Shown: positions 9,769-18,526 of the stretch, piece by piece
How the letters are laid out: each line of letters begins with the position of its first letter
How positions within the stretch are numbered: position 1 is the first letter of the stretch
Assembly (NCBI GenBank): GCA_007694005.1
Contig: RECN01000059.1
Location: forward strand, 1-64,000
Direction of reading: 5' to 3'
Length of the DNA: 64,000 nucleotides
DNA from: Spirochaetaceae bacterium
Lineage (GTDB): Bacteria > Spirochaetota > Spirochaetia > DSM-27196 > SKKC01
Program-made: the position numbers and the translations under genes
The notes under the pieces: generated by a model
What the model was told of the DNA's origin: nothing
Database searches by the model: none
What the model saw: the letters and a program-made list of their open reading frames with translations, nothing else

Positions 9769-10464
9769 ATGGCTCGCATCGCCCTTTTTGCCAGCGGAAC
9801 TGCAAGCAACGCACAATGCATCCTCGAACACTTCGGATATCTTCAAAAGGCTCCTTTCCCAGGCGGTGCCGTATCGGACCCGTCCATCCGTTCCTGCGAG
9901 ATTGCATGCACGATCAGTGACAGATCATCCAGCGGGATACATCAACTTGCAGCCTCCGCCGGTCTGCCCGGCTTTCTCGTATCGTACCGTTCCGGCCGGG
10001 AGCACGCAGAACAAAGAATACGGGCAGTTCTCGCGGAACAGAAGGTCGATCTTCTCGTTCTTGCCGGCTACATGAGATTGCTCGGTGCAGAGCTCGTAGA
10101 TACCTACGCAGGTCGTATTCTGAACATACACCCTTCACTGCTGCCTGAATTTCCGGGTATGCACGCGATCGAGCGGAGTTTCCATTCGGGTAACGCCAGG
10201 GCAGGGATCACCATACACCTCGTTGATGCCGGCATGGATACGGGACCGGTAATCGCCCAGGCGTCTTTCGACCGGACCACGATTGCATCGATCGTGGACT
10301 TCGAGAAGCAGATCCATCGTCTCGAGCACATTCTCTACCCGAAGGTGGTTGAGCAGGTCGCCAAGTATATAGACAATGGTCAGTGGCCCGGCGCGAATCT
10401 GTATGCTTCAGGTCTGCGTGAATCGCTGCCCGACTGTTACAGACTGGAGGATACACACACGTGA
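9769..10464 (+). CDS. purN: Phosphoribosylglycinamide formyltransferase
   Basis: LFASGTASNAQ, LVLAGYMRLL, NIHPSLLPEFPGMHAI, AGITIHLVDAGMDTGPVI. Confidence 0.95.
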   Translation: MARIALFASGTASNAQCILEHFGYLQKAPFPGGAVSDPSIRSCEIACTISDRSSSGIHQLAASAGLPGFLVSYRSGREHAEQRIRAVLAEQKVDLLVLAGYMRLLGAELVDTYAGRILNIHPSLLPEFPGMHAIERSFHSGNARAGITIHLVDAGMDTGPVIAQASFDRTTIASIVDFEKQIHRLEHILYPKVVEQVAKYIDNGQWPGANLYASGLRESLPDCYRLEDTHT

Positions 10465-11732
10465 AAGTACTATTGATAGGATCAGGCGGCCGCGAGCACG
10501 CCATCGCCTGGAAGATATCCCGCAGTAATCGTTTAAGCGGCCTCTATATTGCCCCTGGTAATCCAGGAACCGGACAACTCGGAACGAATCTGCCGGATGT
10601 CGACGTCCTTGATCCTGCAGCGGTTGTAGAGTGCTGCAGGAAGTATCGCATTAATCTTGTGTTCGTCGGCCCGGAAGCTCCGCTCGCAGCCGGCGTTTCG
10701 GATGCACTGAACGAAGCAGGAATCCCGGTAATCGGTCCGGGATCTGCGGCAGCCCGCCTTGAAAGCAGTAAGACCTTCTCAAAACAGTTCATGGAAAAGC
10801 ATCACATCCCTACGGCTCGGGCATGCACGGTTCATTCCGGGCAGGAACTCGAACGGGAGCTTGCGAAACGGTCACTCCCGATGGTTCTTAAAATGGATGG
10901 GCTCGCCGCAGGGAAAGGGGTCCTGGAGGCCAAATCCCTGGAGGAGGCACGGGAGTTTGGACTCAATGCTCTGGAAAGCGGATCAGTCGTCATAGAAGAC
11001 TTTCTCACTGGGTACGAGGTGTCCGTCTTTGTGTTGCTCGACCAGAATGGATATAGAATGCTGCCCGCCTGCGCGGATTACAAGAAGGCAGGAGAACGCT
11101 CGACCGGCCCGAACACCGGTGGCATGGGAGCAGTATGTCCCGTTCCGTGGCTTCCGGACGAGATGCTTACGATCATCGAAGAAACCGTCGTTCAGCCGAG
11201 CATTCATGGCCTTGACTCGGATAAGCTCCGATACACCGGCGTACTCTACATAGGTCTCATGATTACCGACGACGGTCCAAAAGTTCTTGAATACAACGTT
11301 CGCTTTGGCGATCCCGAGACACAGGTACTCCTGCCTTTAATCAGAGCGGACATCCTCGACATGTGTGATGCCATGATTAACGGCCGTATCCGTGACGCAT
11401 TCCTGGAAATTGACGATCTCGTCTCGGTCGGTGTGGTTGTAGCATCCGCCGGCTATCCAATCGATCACAAAACCGGGTATCCCATACAGATACACGAAAC
11501 AAAGGCGCATCCCGTTACACCCGACACGATCGAGCAACTTTTGTTTCACGGTGGCACACGGACAGACGGGGAAAACCGCCTTGTGACTGACGGCGGACGT
11601 TGTATGACCTGTGTAGCACGGGGCCGGAACATTATCGAAGCACGCGCCGCTGCCTATCAGGTTGCCGAAGCAGTTGATTTTGAAGGAGCCTGGTTTCGCG
11701 GTGATATCGGTTCCCGAATCTTCGGAGAGTAA
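10461..11732 (+). CDS. purD: Phosphoribosylamine-glycine ligase
   Basis: MKVLLIGSGGREHAIAWK, FVGPEAPLAAG, MVLKMDGLAAGKGV, EYNVRFGDPETQ. Confidence 0.97.
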   Translation: MKVLLIGSGGREHAIAWKISRSNRLSGLYIAPGNPGTGQLGTNLPDVDVLDPAAVVECCRKYRINLVFVGPEAPLAAGVSDALNEAGIPVIGPGSAAARLESSKTFSKQFMEKHHIPTARACTVHSGQELERELAKRSLPMVLKMDGLAAGKGVLEAKSLEEAREFGLNALESGSVVIEDFLTGYEVSVFVLLDQNGYRMLPACADYKKAGERSTGPNTGGMGAVCPVPWLPDEMLTIIEETVVQPSIHGLDSDKLRYTGVLYIGLMITDDGPKVLEYNVRFGDPETQVLLPLIRADILDMCDAMINGRIRDAFLEIDDLVSVGVVVASAGYPIDHKTGYPIQIHETKAHPVTPDTIEQLLFHGGTRTDGENRLVTDGGRCMTCVARGRNIIEARAAAYQVAEAVDFEGAWFRGDIGSRIFGE

Positions 11733-11761
11733 ACGCCTCCCGACAGAATCCGTTCGCAGCG

Positions 11762-12538
11762 TTACGGCGCATGCCGCAGCTGACGGTTCAACTCGTAGGC
11801 GAAGATTCCGGCTGCGACCGATACGTTCAGACTGTCGGCAAAACCGCCCCCGGGAATCGCGAGCGCCGCGTCGCAGTTTTCCCGAACATTCGGCCGTATG
11901 CCCTCGCCTTCGCTTCCGAAGACGATGACGGCAGGAAAGCTGATCACAGCATCCGGGAGGGCTTCGCCCCTTGCCTCTGCGGCATAGATCCAGTATCCAG
12001 CGTCCCGCAGGTCCCGAAGTGTCCGTGCAAGATTCACAACGGTACCGTGCAGCTGGTGTTCGCTCGTGCCGGCACTCGCACGCCGGACGACCTCGCTGTC
12101 GGTCGCACTGCCTCGTTTCGGATAGACCACGGCACGTACACCGAAACGGTTTGCGGTCCGGATAATTGCCCCAAGGTTATGAGGATCGGTAACCTGATCG
12201 AGCGCGAATATGGTTTCCCTCGAAGTCACGGGTTTGAGTGCGGCAAGGTCAATAACACGGTTCGGCCGATCAACCCGGTTGCTGCTCCGGGTACTTCCCG
12301 CCACCCGAACTGCTTGAGTTTCGCTTCCGGCGCGAAATGCAGCAATTCTGGCCCCCACGTTGTCTGTCCGTTTTCGAAGTTCTGCACGTGTAACCTGCTC
12401 GACGCTCACGCCTGTTCCTGAGGCACGGATCAGCGCGCGGGCACGGTCCTGTCCCTTCTCAACGAGAAGAACGCCGGTTATTCCGGCGTCGAGCATGCCC
12501 CGTATTCCGTGTACTCCGTGAACCCAGTCGCCGGTCAT
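11762..12538 (-). CDS. rlmB: TrmH/SpoU-family rRNA methyltransferase, RlmB-like
   Basis: DPHNLGAIIRTANRFG, VFGSEGEGIRP, IPGGGFADSLNVSVAAGIFAYEL. Confidence 0.85.
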   Translation of the reverse strand: MTGDWVHGVHGIRGMLDAGITGVLLVEKGQDRARALIRASGTGVSVEQVTRAELRKRTDNVGARIAAFRAGSETQAVRVAGSTRSSNRVDRPNRVIDLAALKPVTSRETIFALDQVTDPHNLGAIIRTANRFGVRAVVYPKRGSATDSEVVRRASAGTSEHQLHGTVVNLARTLRDLRDAGYWIYAAEARGEALPDAVISFPAVIVFGSEGEGIRPNVRENCDAALAIPGGGFADSLNVSVAAGIFAYELNRQLRHAP

Positions 12539-12969
12539 CGCCGTTGCGAGACCTCTTCGTAGAAAAACTCTTCCAGATCCATGCGCCCGTCATGATTCGT
12601 GTCCTGCTCAAACCCGGCAATCTGGTTACCTTCGATAACGAACACCCGCAGATCTATCGCTCCGTCAGAGTTGGAGTCGATTTCGTGCAGCACAAGCTGC
12701 CCGTCGTGGTATGCGTAGAAATTATCAAAGCGCCCGTCACCGGAGTAATCCATCGCGGCGCGTATCAAAAGGCCGTCGCTGTCCGAAATGACCGCATAGT
12801 CAATCTGACCGTCGTCGTTGGTGTCGAGCAGGTCCCACTCGGAGGTAAAGTCCTCGGGGTCGAAGGTCGTCGCCCTCGGTGCACTTTCGAAGGGAAACGA
12901 TGCAGTCAGAACAATGAGTACTATGGCTGCGCAGATGATACGTACCGTTCGTGAGTGATAAGATCGCAT
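12535..12969 (-). CDS. Secreted/anchored protein with four EF-hand-like calcium-loop motifs
   Basis: Signal-like N-terminus MRSYHSRTVRIICAAIVLIVLTAS; loops DTNDDGQID, DYSGDGRFD, DSNSDGAID, DTNHDGRMD. ATGA overlap with rlmB. Confidence 0.7.
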   Translation of the reverse strand: MRSYHSRTVRIICAAIVLIVLTASFPFESAPRATTFDPEDFTSEWDLLDTNDDGQIDYAVISDSDGLLIRAAMDYSGDGRFDNFYAYHDGQLVLHEIDSNSDGAIDLRVFVIEGNQIAGFEQDTNHDGRMDLEEFFYEEVSQRR

Positions 12970-13063
12970 ATGGTAAGGATCGGCCAAAATCATGCTGGTA
13001 ATGAGGCCTCGGGACCCGAAAGAAAACGGGCTTCGTCGATTAAACGCAGACTCGACCGCTAAC

Positions 13064-14188
13064 TTATCGCAGGCTCGACAGCGGAACCGGGTCCGGTTCG
13101 CTGCTCGCCGCTTCAACCTCGGCCAGTTCTTTCAGGAGATGCTTGACCTTGCCATGAACTCTCTCAGGTACCATGACACGGAGCTTCACGTAGAGATCGC
13201 CGCGTTTCGACGAATGATTCAGGCGTGGTACACCCCAGCCTTTCACCCGGAGAATATCGCCATTCTGCGACCCGGAAGGAACCTTGACCGTAATCCGCTC
13301 GCCGTCGAGCGACGGAATAAATACGTCGGCGCCGAGCGCGGCCTGAGTAAAGCTCACGGGAATGAGGCAGTACAGATCGTCTCCGTCACGCTCAAAGTAC
13401 TCGTGAGGCGCGACGCGCAGAAAGACGTACAGATCGCCCGCCTGAGCACCGTGTGGCCCTGCCTCACCCTGCCCGGGTACGCTTAACCGCTTTCCGGTAT
13501 CAATTCCGGCGGGTATGGTGACCTTTACGGTGGAACGACGCTGCTCGACCCCGGCACCACCGCAGGTTCGACAGGGGTTCTCTACGATCTGTCCTTCGCC
13601 CTGACAGTCGGGACAAACCGTAGCAACCGAGAAAAAGCCCTGACTGCGTCTCACCTGTCCGACGCCACCACAGGTGGGGCAGGTTCGGCGCGCACCGTCT
13701 CCCTCAGATCCTGTGCCCGAGCATGAACTGCAGTGGACCGTCCTGGGATACGTGATCTCTTTTACACAGCCGAACGCGGCATCCTTGAAGGAAATTTCGA
13801 GCTCGACCTTGATATCCGAACCACGTCGTGGTCCTGATCTGCCTCTTCCGCCGCGACGTCCGCCACCGAAAAAGCTGTCGAAAATCCCGGAGAAATCCCC
13901 GAAAATATCCTCGAAATCGCGATACGCGCTGGAAAATCCCCCGCCGCCATTACCGGACATCCCGTCCACGCCGGCGAACCCGAACTGGTCGTAGGCCTGT
14001 CGCTTCTGGTCGTCCGATAATATTTCATAGGCTTCGGCAGCAGCTTTGAACATATCCTCAGCGCTGGAGTCACCCGGATTCCTGTCCGGGTGGTACTTCA
14101 CTGCGACTTTGCGATACGCTTTCTTTATATCGTCCTTGGTCGCGGTTTTCGCCACGCCAAGGACTTCGTAATAATCGGTTTTTGCCAC
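13064..14188 (-). CDS. dnaJ: Chaperone DnaJ
   Basis: J-domain YHPDRNPGD, G/F region, four CxxCxGxG-type zinc motifs. Confidence 0.97.
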   Translation of the reverse strand: MAKTDYYEVLGVAKTATKDDIKKAYRKVAVKYHPDRNPGDSSAEDMFKAAAEAYEILSDDQKRQAYDQFGFAGVDGMSGNGGGGFSSAYRDFEDIFGDFSGIFDSFFGGGRRGGRGRSGPRRGSDIKVELEISFKDAAFGCVKEITYPRTVHCSSCSGTGSEGDGARRTCPTCGGVGQVRRSQGFFSVATVCPDCQGEGQIVENPCRTCGGAGVEQRRSTVKVTIPAGIDTGKRLSVPGQGEAGPHGAQAGDLYVFLRVAPHEYFERDGDDLYCLIPVSFTQAALGADVFIPSLDGERITVKVPSGSQNGDILRVKGWGVPRLNHSSKRGDLYVKLRVMVPERVHGKVKHLLKELAEVEAASSEPDPVPLSSLR

Positions 14189-14211
14189 CAGAAATTCCTG
14201 CCGGTCGGTAC

Positions 14212-16146
14212 TTACTTGTTATCGTCTTCGTCAACTACCTCGTAGTCAACATCTTCCACGGTTTCCGAATCATCGGACCCTGTTTCCTGTTCCGATGCTC
14301 CTGCCTGCCCACCATTCTCTGTGGATGCGCCTTCGGCGTTTTCCGACGAGGCTTTGTACACTTCTTCGGCGAGTTTGTACGAAGCTTCTTTCAGGACTTC
14401 CGTCTTCTGTTTGATCTGCTCGGCGTCGCCTGAGTCGAGTGCCGACTTCAGATCCGAAATCGCACCGTTAATCTTCTGCCGGTCTTCGTCGCTGACCTTG
14501 TCGCCGTAATCCGAAAGACTCTTTTCCGTGGAATACACGAGTGAATCTGCTTCGTTACGAGCCTCGGCTGCTTCTTTGGCCTTCCGGTCATCCTCGGCGT
14601 GGGATTCGGCGTCTTTTACCATTCGATTGATTTCGTCTTCGGACAGACCCGAACTCGACTCGATGCGAATCTTCTGTTCTTTTCCGGTGCCAAGATCCTT
14701 CGCGGATACGTGGACAATACCGTTCGCGTCGATGTCGAAGCTGACCTCGACCTGAGGAACCCCCCGCGGCGCGGGCGGTATTCCCACCAGGTCGAAGCGA
14801 CCTAGAGTTCGATTCTGGCTCGCCATTTCGCGTTCACCCTGGAGCACATGTATGCTGACAGCAGTCTGATTGTCCGCCGCCGTCGAGAATATCTGGCTCT
14901 TACGGGTCGGTATGGTGGTGTTTCGATCGATCAGCTTGGTGAAAACTCCGCCGAGAGTCTCAATACCGAGCGAGAGCGGAGTGACGTCCAGGAGCAGCAC
15001 GTCCTTGACGTCGCCTCCAAGAATTCCACCCTGTATTGCAGCACCCGAGGCGACGACTTCATCCGGGTTTACGCCCTTGTTCGGGTCACGGCCAAAGAGA
15101 TCCTTGACAAGTTTCTGCACGGCCGGCATTCGCGTGGACCCGCCGACGAGAATTACCGCGTCGACTTCCTGAGCCTTTACTCCGGCATCCTTGAGTGCGT
15201 TGAGACAGGGCTGCTTGGTTCGCTCGACGAGGTCTGCAACCATGCGCTCGAACCTGGCACGTTCGAGGGTGTACTGCAGATGCTTCGGACCGGAACTGTC
15301 AGCCGTAATGAAGGGAAGATTGATCTCCGTGCTCTGCGTTGTCGAGAGCTCTTTCTTTGCCTTCTCCGCGCCTTCTTTCAGGCGTTGGAGTGCCATGCGG
15401 TCCTTCGACAGATCGATACCGTAATCGTTCTTGAAGCCTTCAACAAGCCAGTCGATAATGCGCTGATCGAAGTTATCACCTCCAAGATGGGTATCGCCGT
15501 TGGTACTCTTGACCTCGAATACACCGTCACCAAGCTCGAGGATACTGATATCGAAGGTTCCTCCACCGAGATCGTAGACAGCGATTCGTTCGTCACCTTT
15601 GTCCTTGCCGAAACCGTATGCCAGTGCAGCTGCGGTCGGTTCGTTGACGATGCGTTTGACGTCGAGACCCGCGATGCGCCCTGCGTCCTTGGTCGCCTGA
15701 CGCTGACTGTCGTTGAAGTAGGCAGGAACAGTAATTACGGCTTCGGTTACTTTCTCGCCAAGGTAGTCTTCCGCCGTTTCTTTCATCTTCTGAAGAATTG
15801 CTGCCGATATTTCGGGGGCCGAGTACTGTGTGCTCCCGGCGTCAACCTTGATCCCACCATTGCCATCATTGATGACCTTGTAGGGGACCATCCCGATCTC
15901 CTGCTCAACCTCCTCGAAACGTCGACCCATGAAGCGCTTGATCGAGTACACGGTGTTTTCCGGGTTCGTGACAACCTGGTTTTTAGCAGGCTGACCTACC
16001 AGCCGCTCGCCTTTTGCCGTGTAGGCAACCATGGACGGCGTCGTCCTCTGCCCTTCAGCATTCTGTATGACAGTAGGCTCACCGCCTTCCATAATGGCAA
16101 TACATGAGTTGGTTGTCCCGAGGTCGATTCCAATAATCCTGCCCAT
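14212..16146 (-). CDS. dnaK: Chaperone DnaK (canonical Hsp70)
   Basis: [42 protein letters not shown], acidic C-terminus [14 protein letters not shown]. Confidence 0.98.
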   Translation of the reverse strand: MGRIIGIDLGTTNSCIAIMEGGEPTVIQNAEGQRTTPSMVAYTAKGERLVGQPAKNQVVTNPENTVYSIKRFMGRRFEEVEQEIGMVPYKVINDGNGGIKVDAGSTQYSAPEISAAILQKMKETAEDYLGEKVTEAVITVPAYFNDSQRQATKDAGRIAGLDVKRIVNEPTAAALAYGFGKDKGDERIAVYDLGGGTFDISILELGDGVFEVKSTNGDTHLGGDNFDQRIIDWLVEGFKNDYGIDLSKDRMALQRLKEGAEKAKKELSTTQSTEINLPFITADSSGPKHLQYTLERARFERMVADLVERTKQPCLNALKDAGVKAQEVDAVILVGGSTRMPAVQKLVKDLFGRDPNKGVNPDEVVASGAAIQGGILGGDVKDVLLLDVTPLSLGIETLGGVFTKLIDRNTTIPTRKSQIFSTAADNQTAVSIHVLQGEREMASQNRTLGRFDLVGIPPAPRGVPQVEVSFDIDANGIVHVSAKDLGTGKEQKIRIESSSGLSEDEINRMVKDAESHAEDDRKAKEAAEARNEADSLVYSTEKSLSDYGDKVSDEDRQKINGAISDLKSALDSGDAEQIKQKTEVLKEASYKLAEEVYKASSENAEGASTENGGQAGASEQETGSDDSETVEDVDYEVVDEDDNK

Positions 16147-16196
16147 TCCATTTACTCCTTATTTTCGTTTCTCTGCTGTCGAGTCATTCCGAAAAC

Positions 16197-16874
16197 TCAT
16201 TCGGAATCCACTTCGTCTTCTGATGTCTGCGGACCAGCGGGCATTGCCACTTTTACTTTAGCCGATCGCAAAACACGATCGTGCAGCATGTACCCTTTCT
16301 GGAAATCATCAGTAACCGTTGCATGTTCTACGTCGTCGCTGTTTTCCATAGTGAGTGCCTCGTGATGCTGAGGATCAAACTCAGTACCAACCGAGTCAAA
16401 TCGCTTCAAACCCCACTTTCGCTCGAGCATTCCCGTCAGCTGCTTTTCGATCAGAATCACTCCATCGTAGAGCGAGGCGAAGTCCGGGGTACTCTTCGCC
16501 GAGCTTATCGCACGTTCAAAATCATCAATAACGGGAATGATGTCAAGCAAAAGCTCTTTGTTCGCGAATTTGGCCGAATCTTCCTTTTCGCGCTGCATGC
16601 GTTTGCGGAAATTCTCGAAATCCGCCTGTTTCCTTAGGTATTGTTCCTTTAACTCACTGTTTTCCGCCTCAAGAGCCGAAATCCGGGCTTCAAGATCAGA
16701 AATGCGCACGCTTCCATCCTCACCGGGCGAAGGCGCGTCGCCCCCCTCCGTCTGCGCTGCGGTGTCTTCTGTCTGCTCTACATCGACTTCCTCTGTAACC
16801 GTCGCTGCCTGCGTCGCTTCCGTATCTATAGATTCACGCGGCTTATCCGCGTTCTCGTTTCCGTGTTGTGACAT
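16197..16874 (-). CDS. grpE: Nucleotide exchange factor GrpE
   Basis: QADFENFRKRMQREKEDSAKFANKELLLDIIPVIDDFERAI; DFQKGYMLHDRVLRSAKVKVA. Confidence 0.95.
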   Translation of the reverse strand: MSQHGNENADKPRESIDTEATQAATVTEEVDVEQTEDTAAQTEGGDAPSPGEDGSVRISDLEARISALEAENSELKEQYLRKQADFENFRKRMQREKEDSAKFANKELLLDIIPVIDDFERAISSAKSTPDFASLYDGVILIEKQLTGMLERKWGLKRFDSVGTEFDPQHHEALTMENSDDVEHATVTDDFQKGYMLHDRVLRSAKVKVAMPAGPQTSEDEVDSE

Positions 16875-16915
16875 TTCTAACCTCTGATGTAATGTAATGG
16901 CGTGTCTGAACGCTT

Positions 16916-16945
16916 AAGATACTGATCTGCCACGGAATCGGTCAA
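16916..16945 (-). promoter_or_regulatory. Candidate sigma-70 promoter for grpE-dnaK-dnaJ
   Basis: Minus strand TTGACC-N18-TATCTT, about 40 bp upstream of the grpE ATG. Confidence 0.5.
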
Positions 16946-16962
16946 GAAGGCAGCTCACCGCT

Positions 16963-17766
16963 TCAGGACGATACGCCCACGAGTGCATCCCGAATCTCCT
17001 GTACACACCGTCTCAAGTGAATTTCCCACGTGGCCAGATCCGAACTGGCCGGATTTGAGGCGGCCAGATAGGCAATACTTACAGCGGCTATGCATCGACC
17101 GAGAGAGTCGAAGACCGGCGCTGCGAGCGCACGTATACCTGGTGCGTGTTCTTCGTCATCGGTAGCGACACCGTCCCGCCTGATCTCAAGCAGGCATTTA
17201 GCCATGGTATTCCGGTCGGTGATCGAGTTTTCGGTGAACCGGGGAAGAGGCTCGTCGAGCACACGGCTTTGCAGAGTCTCAGGCATATACGCCAGAAGAA
17301 CCTTGCTCGCGGCACCTGCGGTTATGGGAAACCGTGATCCGATTCTCGCCGAGAGCCGAAACGGGTGAGGACTCTCGACACAGTCAAGAACTTCCACCTC
17401 ATTGCCCCGCTCCGCGCTGAGTTTAACGGTCTGTCCACAAATGCTTGAAAGCCGGGTCAGGTAAGGTCGCGCTACTGAGACAAGATCATGGGAGCGGAAG
17501 GCCGAACGGGCAATGTCAAGAATCGAGGGTCCGAGGGTCAGCCGTCCACCGACTCCGGTCTCGCTGAGGTAGCCGAGCACCTTAAGCGAACGCACGAGAC
17601 GATACGCAGAGCTCCGGGGCAGGTCGAGCTTCTCGGCGAGTTTTGAAGCGCCAATTCCCTGCGGAGAGGCCATATGAAGCTCCCACAGAATGCGATGCGT
17701 ACGTTCGACCGCCGGAACGAGGGGTTCATCTGACTGTTCTTCAACAGAATCGATCGTGCCGTCCAT
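16963..17766 (-). CDS. IclR-family transcriptional regulator
   Basis: wHTH (GIGASKLAEKLDLPRSSAYRLVRSLKVLGYL) and IclR effector domain; ATG at 17766 has an upstream GGGAGA. Confidence 0.9.
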   Translation of the reverse strand: MDGTIDSVEEQSDEPLVPAVERTHRILWELHMASPQGIGASKLAEKLDLPRSSAYRLVRSLKVLGYLSETGVGGRLTLGPSILDIARSAFRSHDLVSVARPYLTRLSSICGQTVKLSAERGNEVEVLDCVESPHPFRLSARIGSRFPITAGAASKVLLAYMPETLQSRVLDEPLPRFTENSITDRNTMAKCLLEIRRDGVATDDEEHAPGIRALAAPVFDSLGRCIAAVSIAYLAASNPASSDLATWEIHLRRCVQEIRDALVGVSS

Positions 17767-17885
17767 GTGTCCATCTATCTCCCTGTACTTGAATCCACTA
17801 TGCTGGACAAAATCGCGAACAGAACCTTTCTCGATCGTACGGAGTCCCATATAGTAGTAAAAAACGAGTATACCACGAGGAACAC

Positions 17886-18521
17886 ATGGAACAAAAGCAG
17901 TTCGAATCGTACGCCGGAACCGAACGGATCATTCCGGTTGTAACCCTGAATGACGCAACCTACGCGGTTCAGCTTGCGTGGACATTGCGAGAGGCCGGGT
18001 TTCGAACAATAGAAGTCACCCTGCGGACACCTGATTCCCTCCGGGCAATTCAGAATATCGCAAGCTCCGACTGCGATATCACCGTCGGAGCGGGAAGTAT
18101 AACGAATTCGCAGGCAGTGGAGGACGCTATCGCAGCTGGAGCGGAGTTTCTGGTAAGCCCTGGTCTCACGAGAAATCTCGTCGAGCAGGTCCACAAACGC
18201 GAAATAGCCTTTCTCCCGGGAGTTTCCACTCCTTCGGATATCATGCTTGGAATGGAGCTTGGCATAACGCTTCTGAAGTTTTTTCCCGCGGAGCCGCTCG
18301 GTGGAGTGCCCTACCTCAAAGCCCTCTCCGCACCGTTTCCTGAAGCGAGGTTTGTCCCGACCGGTGGCATTCGACCACAGAACCTTGCCGACTATCTCGA
18401 TCTTCCCGCAGTTGTCGCGTGCGGTGGCAGCTGGCTGGCGCCTGCGAAGGCGATCGCGTCGGGCGATATGAGTCAGGTGAAGTCACTGTGTCTGGAGGCA
18501 CAGAAACTGTTAGGTCGGTAA
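17886..18521 (+). CDS. eda: KHG/KDPG aldolase
   Basis: IIPVVTLNDATYAVQLAWTLREAGFRTIEVTLRTP, TVGAGSI, FLVSPGL, LKFFPAEPLGG, FVPTGGI. Confidence 0.93.
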   Translation: MEQKQFESYAGTERIIPVVTLNDATYAVQLAWTLREAGFRTIEVTLRTPDSLRAIQNIASSDCDITVGAGSITNSQAVEDAIAAGAEFLVSPGLTRNLVEQVHKREIAFLPGVSTPSDIMLGMELGITLLKFFPAEPLGGVPYLKALSAPFPEARFVPTGGIRPQNLADYLDLPAVVACGGSWLAPAKAIASGDMSQVKSLCLEAQKLLGR

Positions 18522-18526
18522 GAAGA

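Noticed and set aside
14848-16107. 419-aa plus-strand ORF opposite dnaK
   Set aside because: Fully antisense to an unmistakable dnaK; long shadow ORFs opposite dnaK are a known artefact of codon bias.
17767-17885. IclR-eda divergent region as an IclR operator
   Set aside because: Regulation is plausible from gene arrangement, but I could not find a convincing palindrome by eye.
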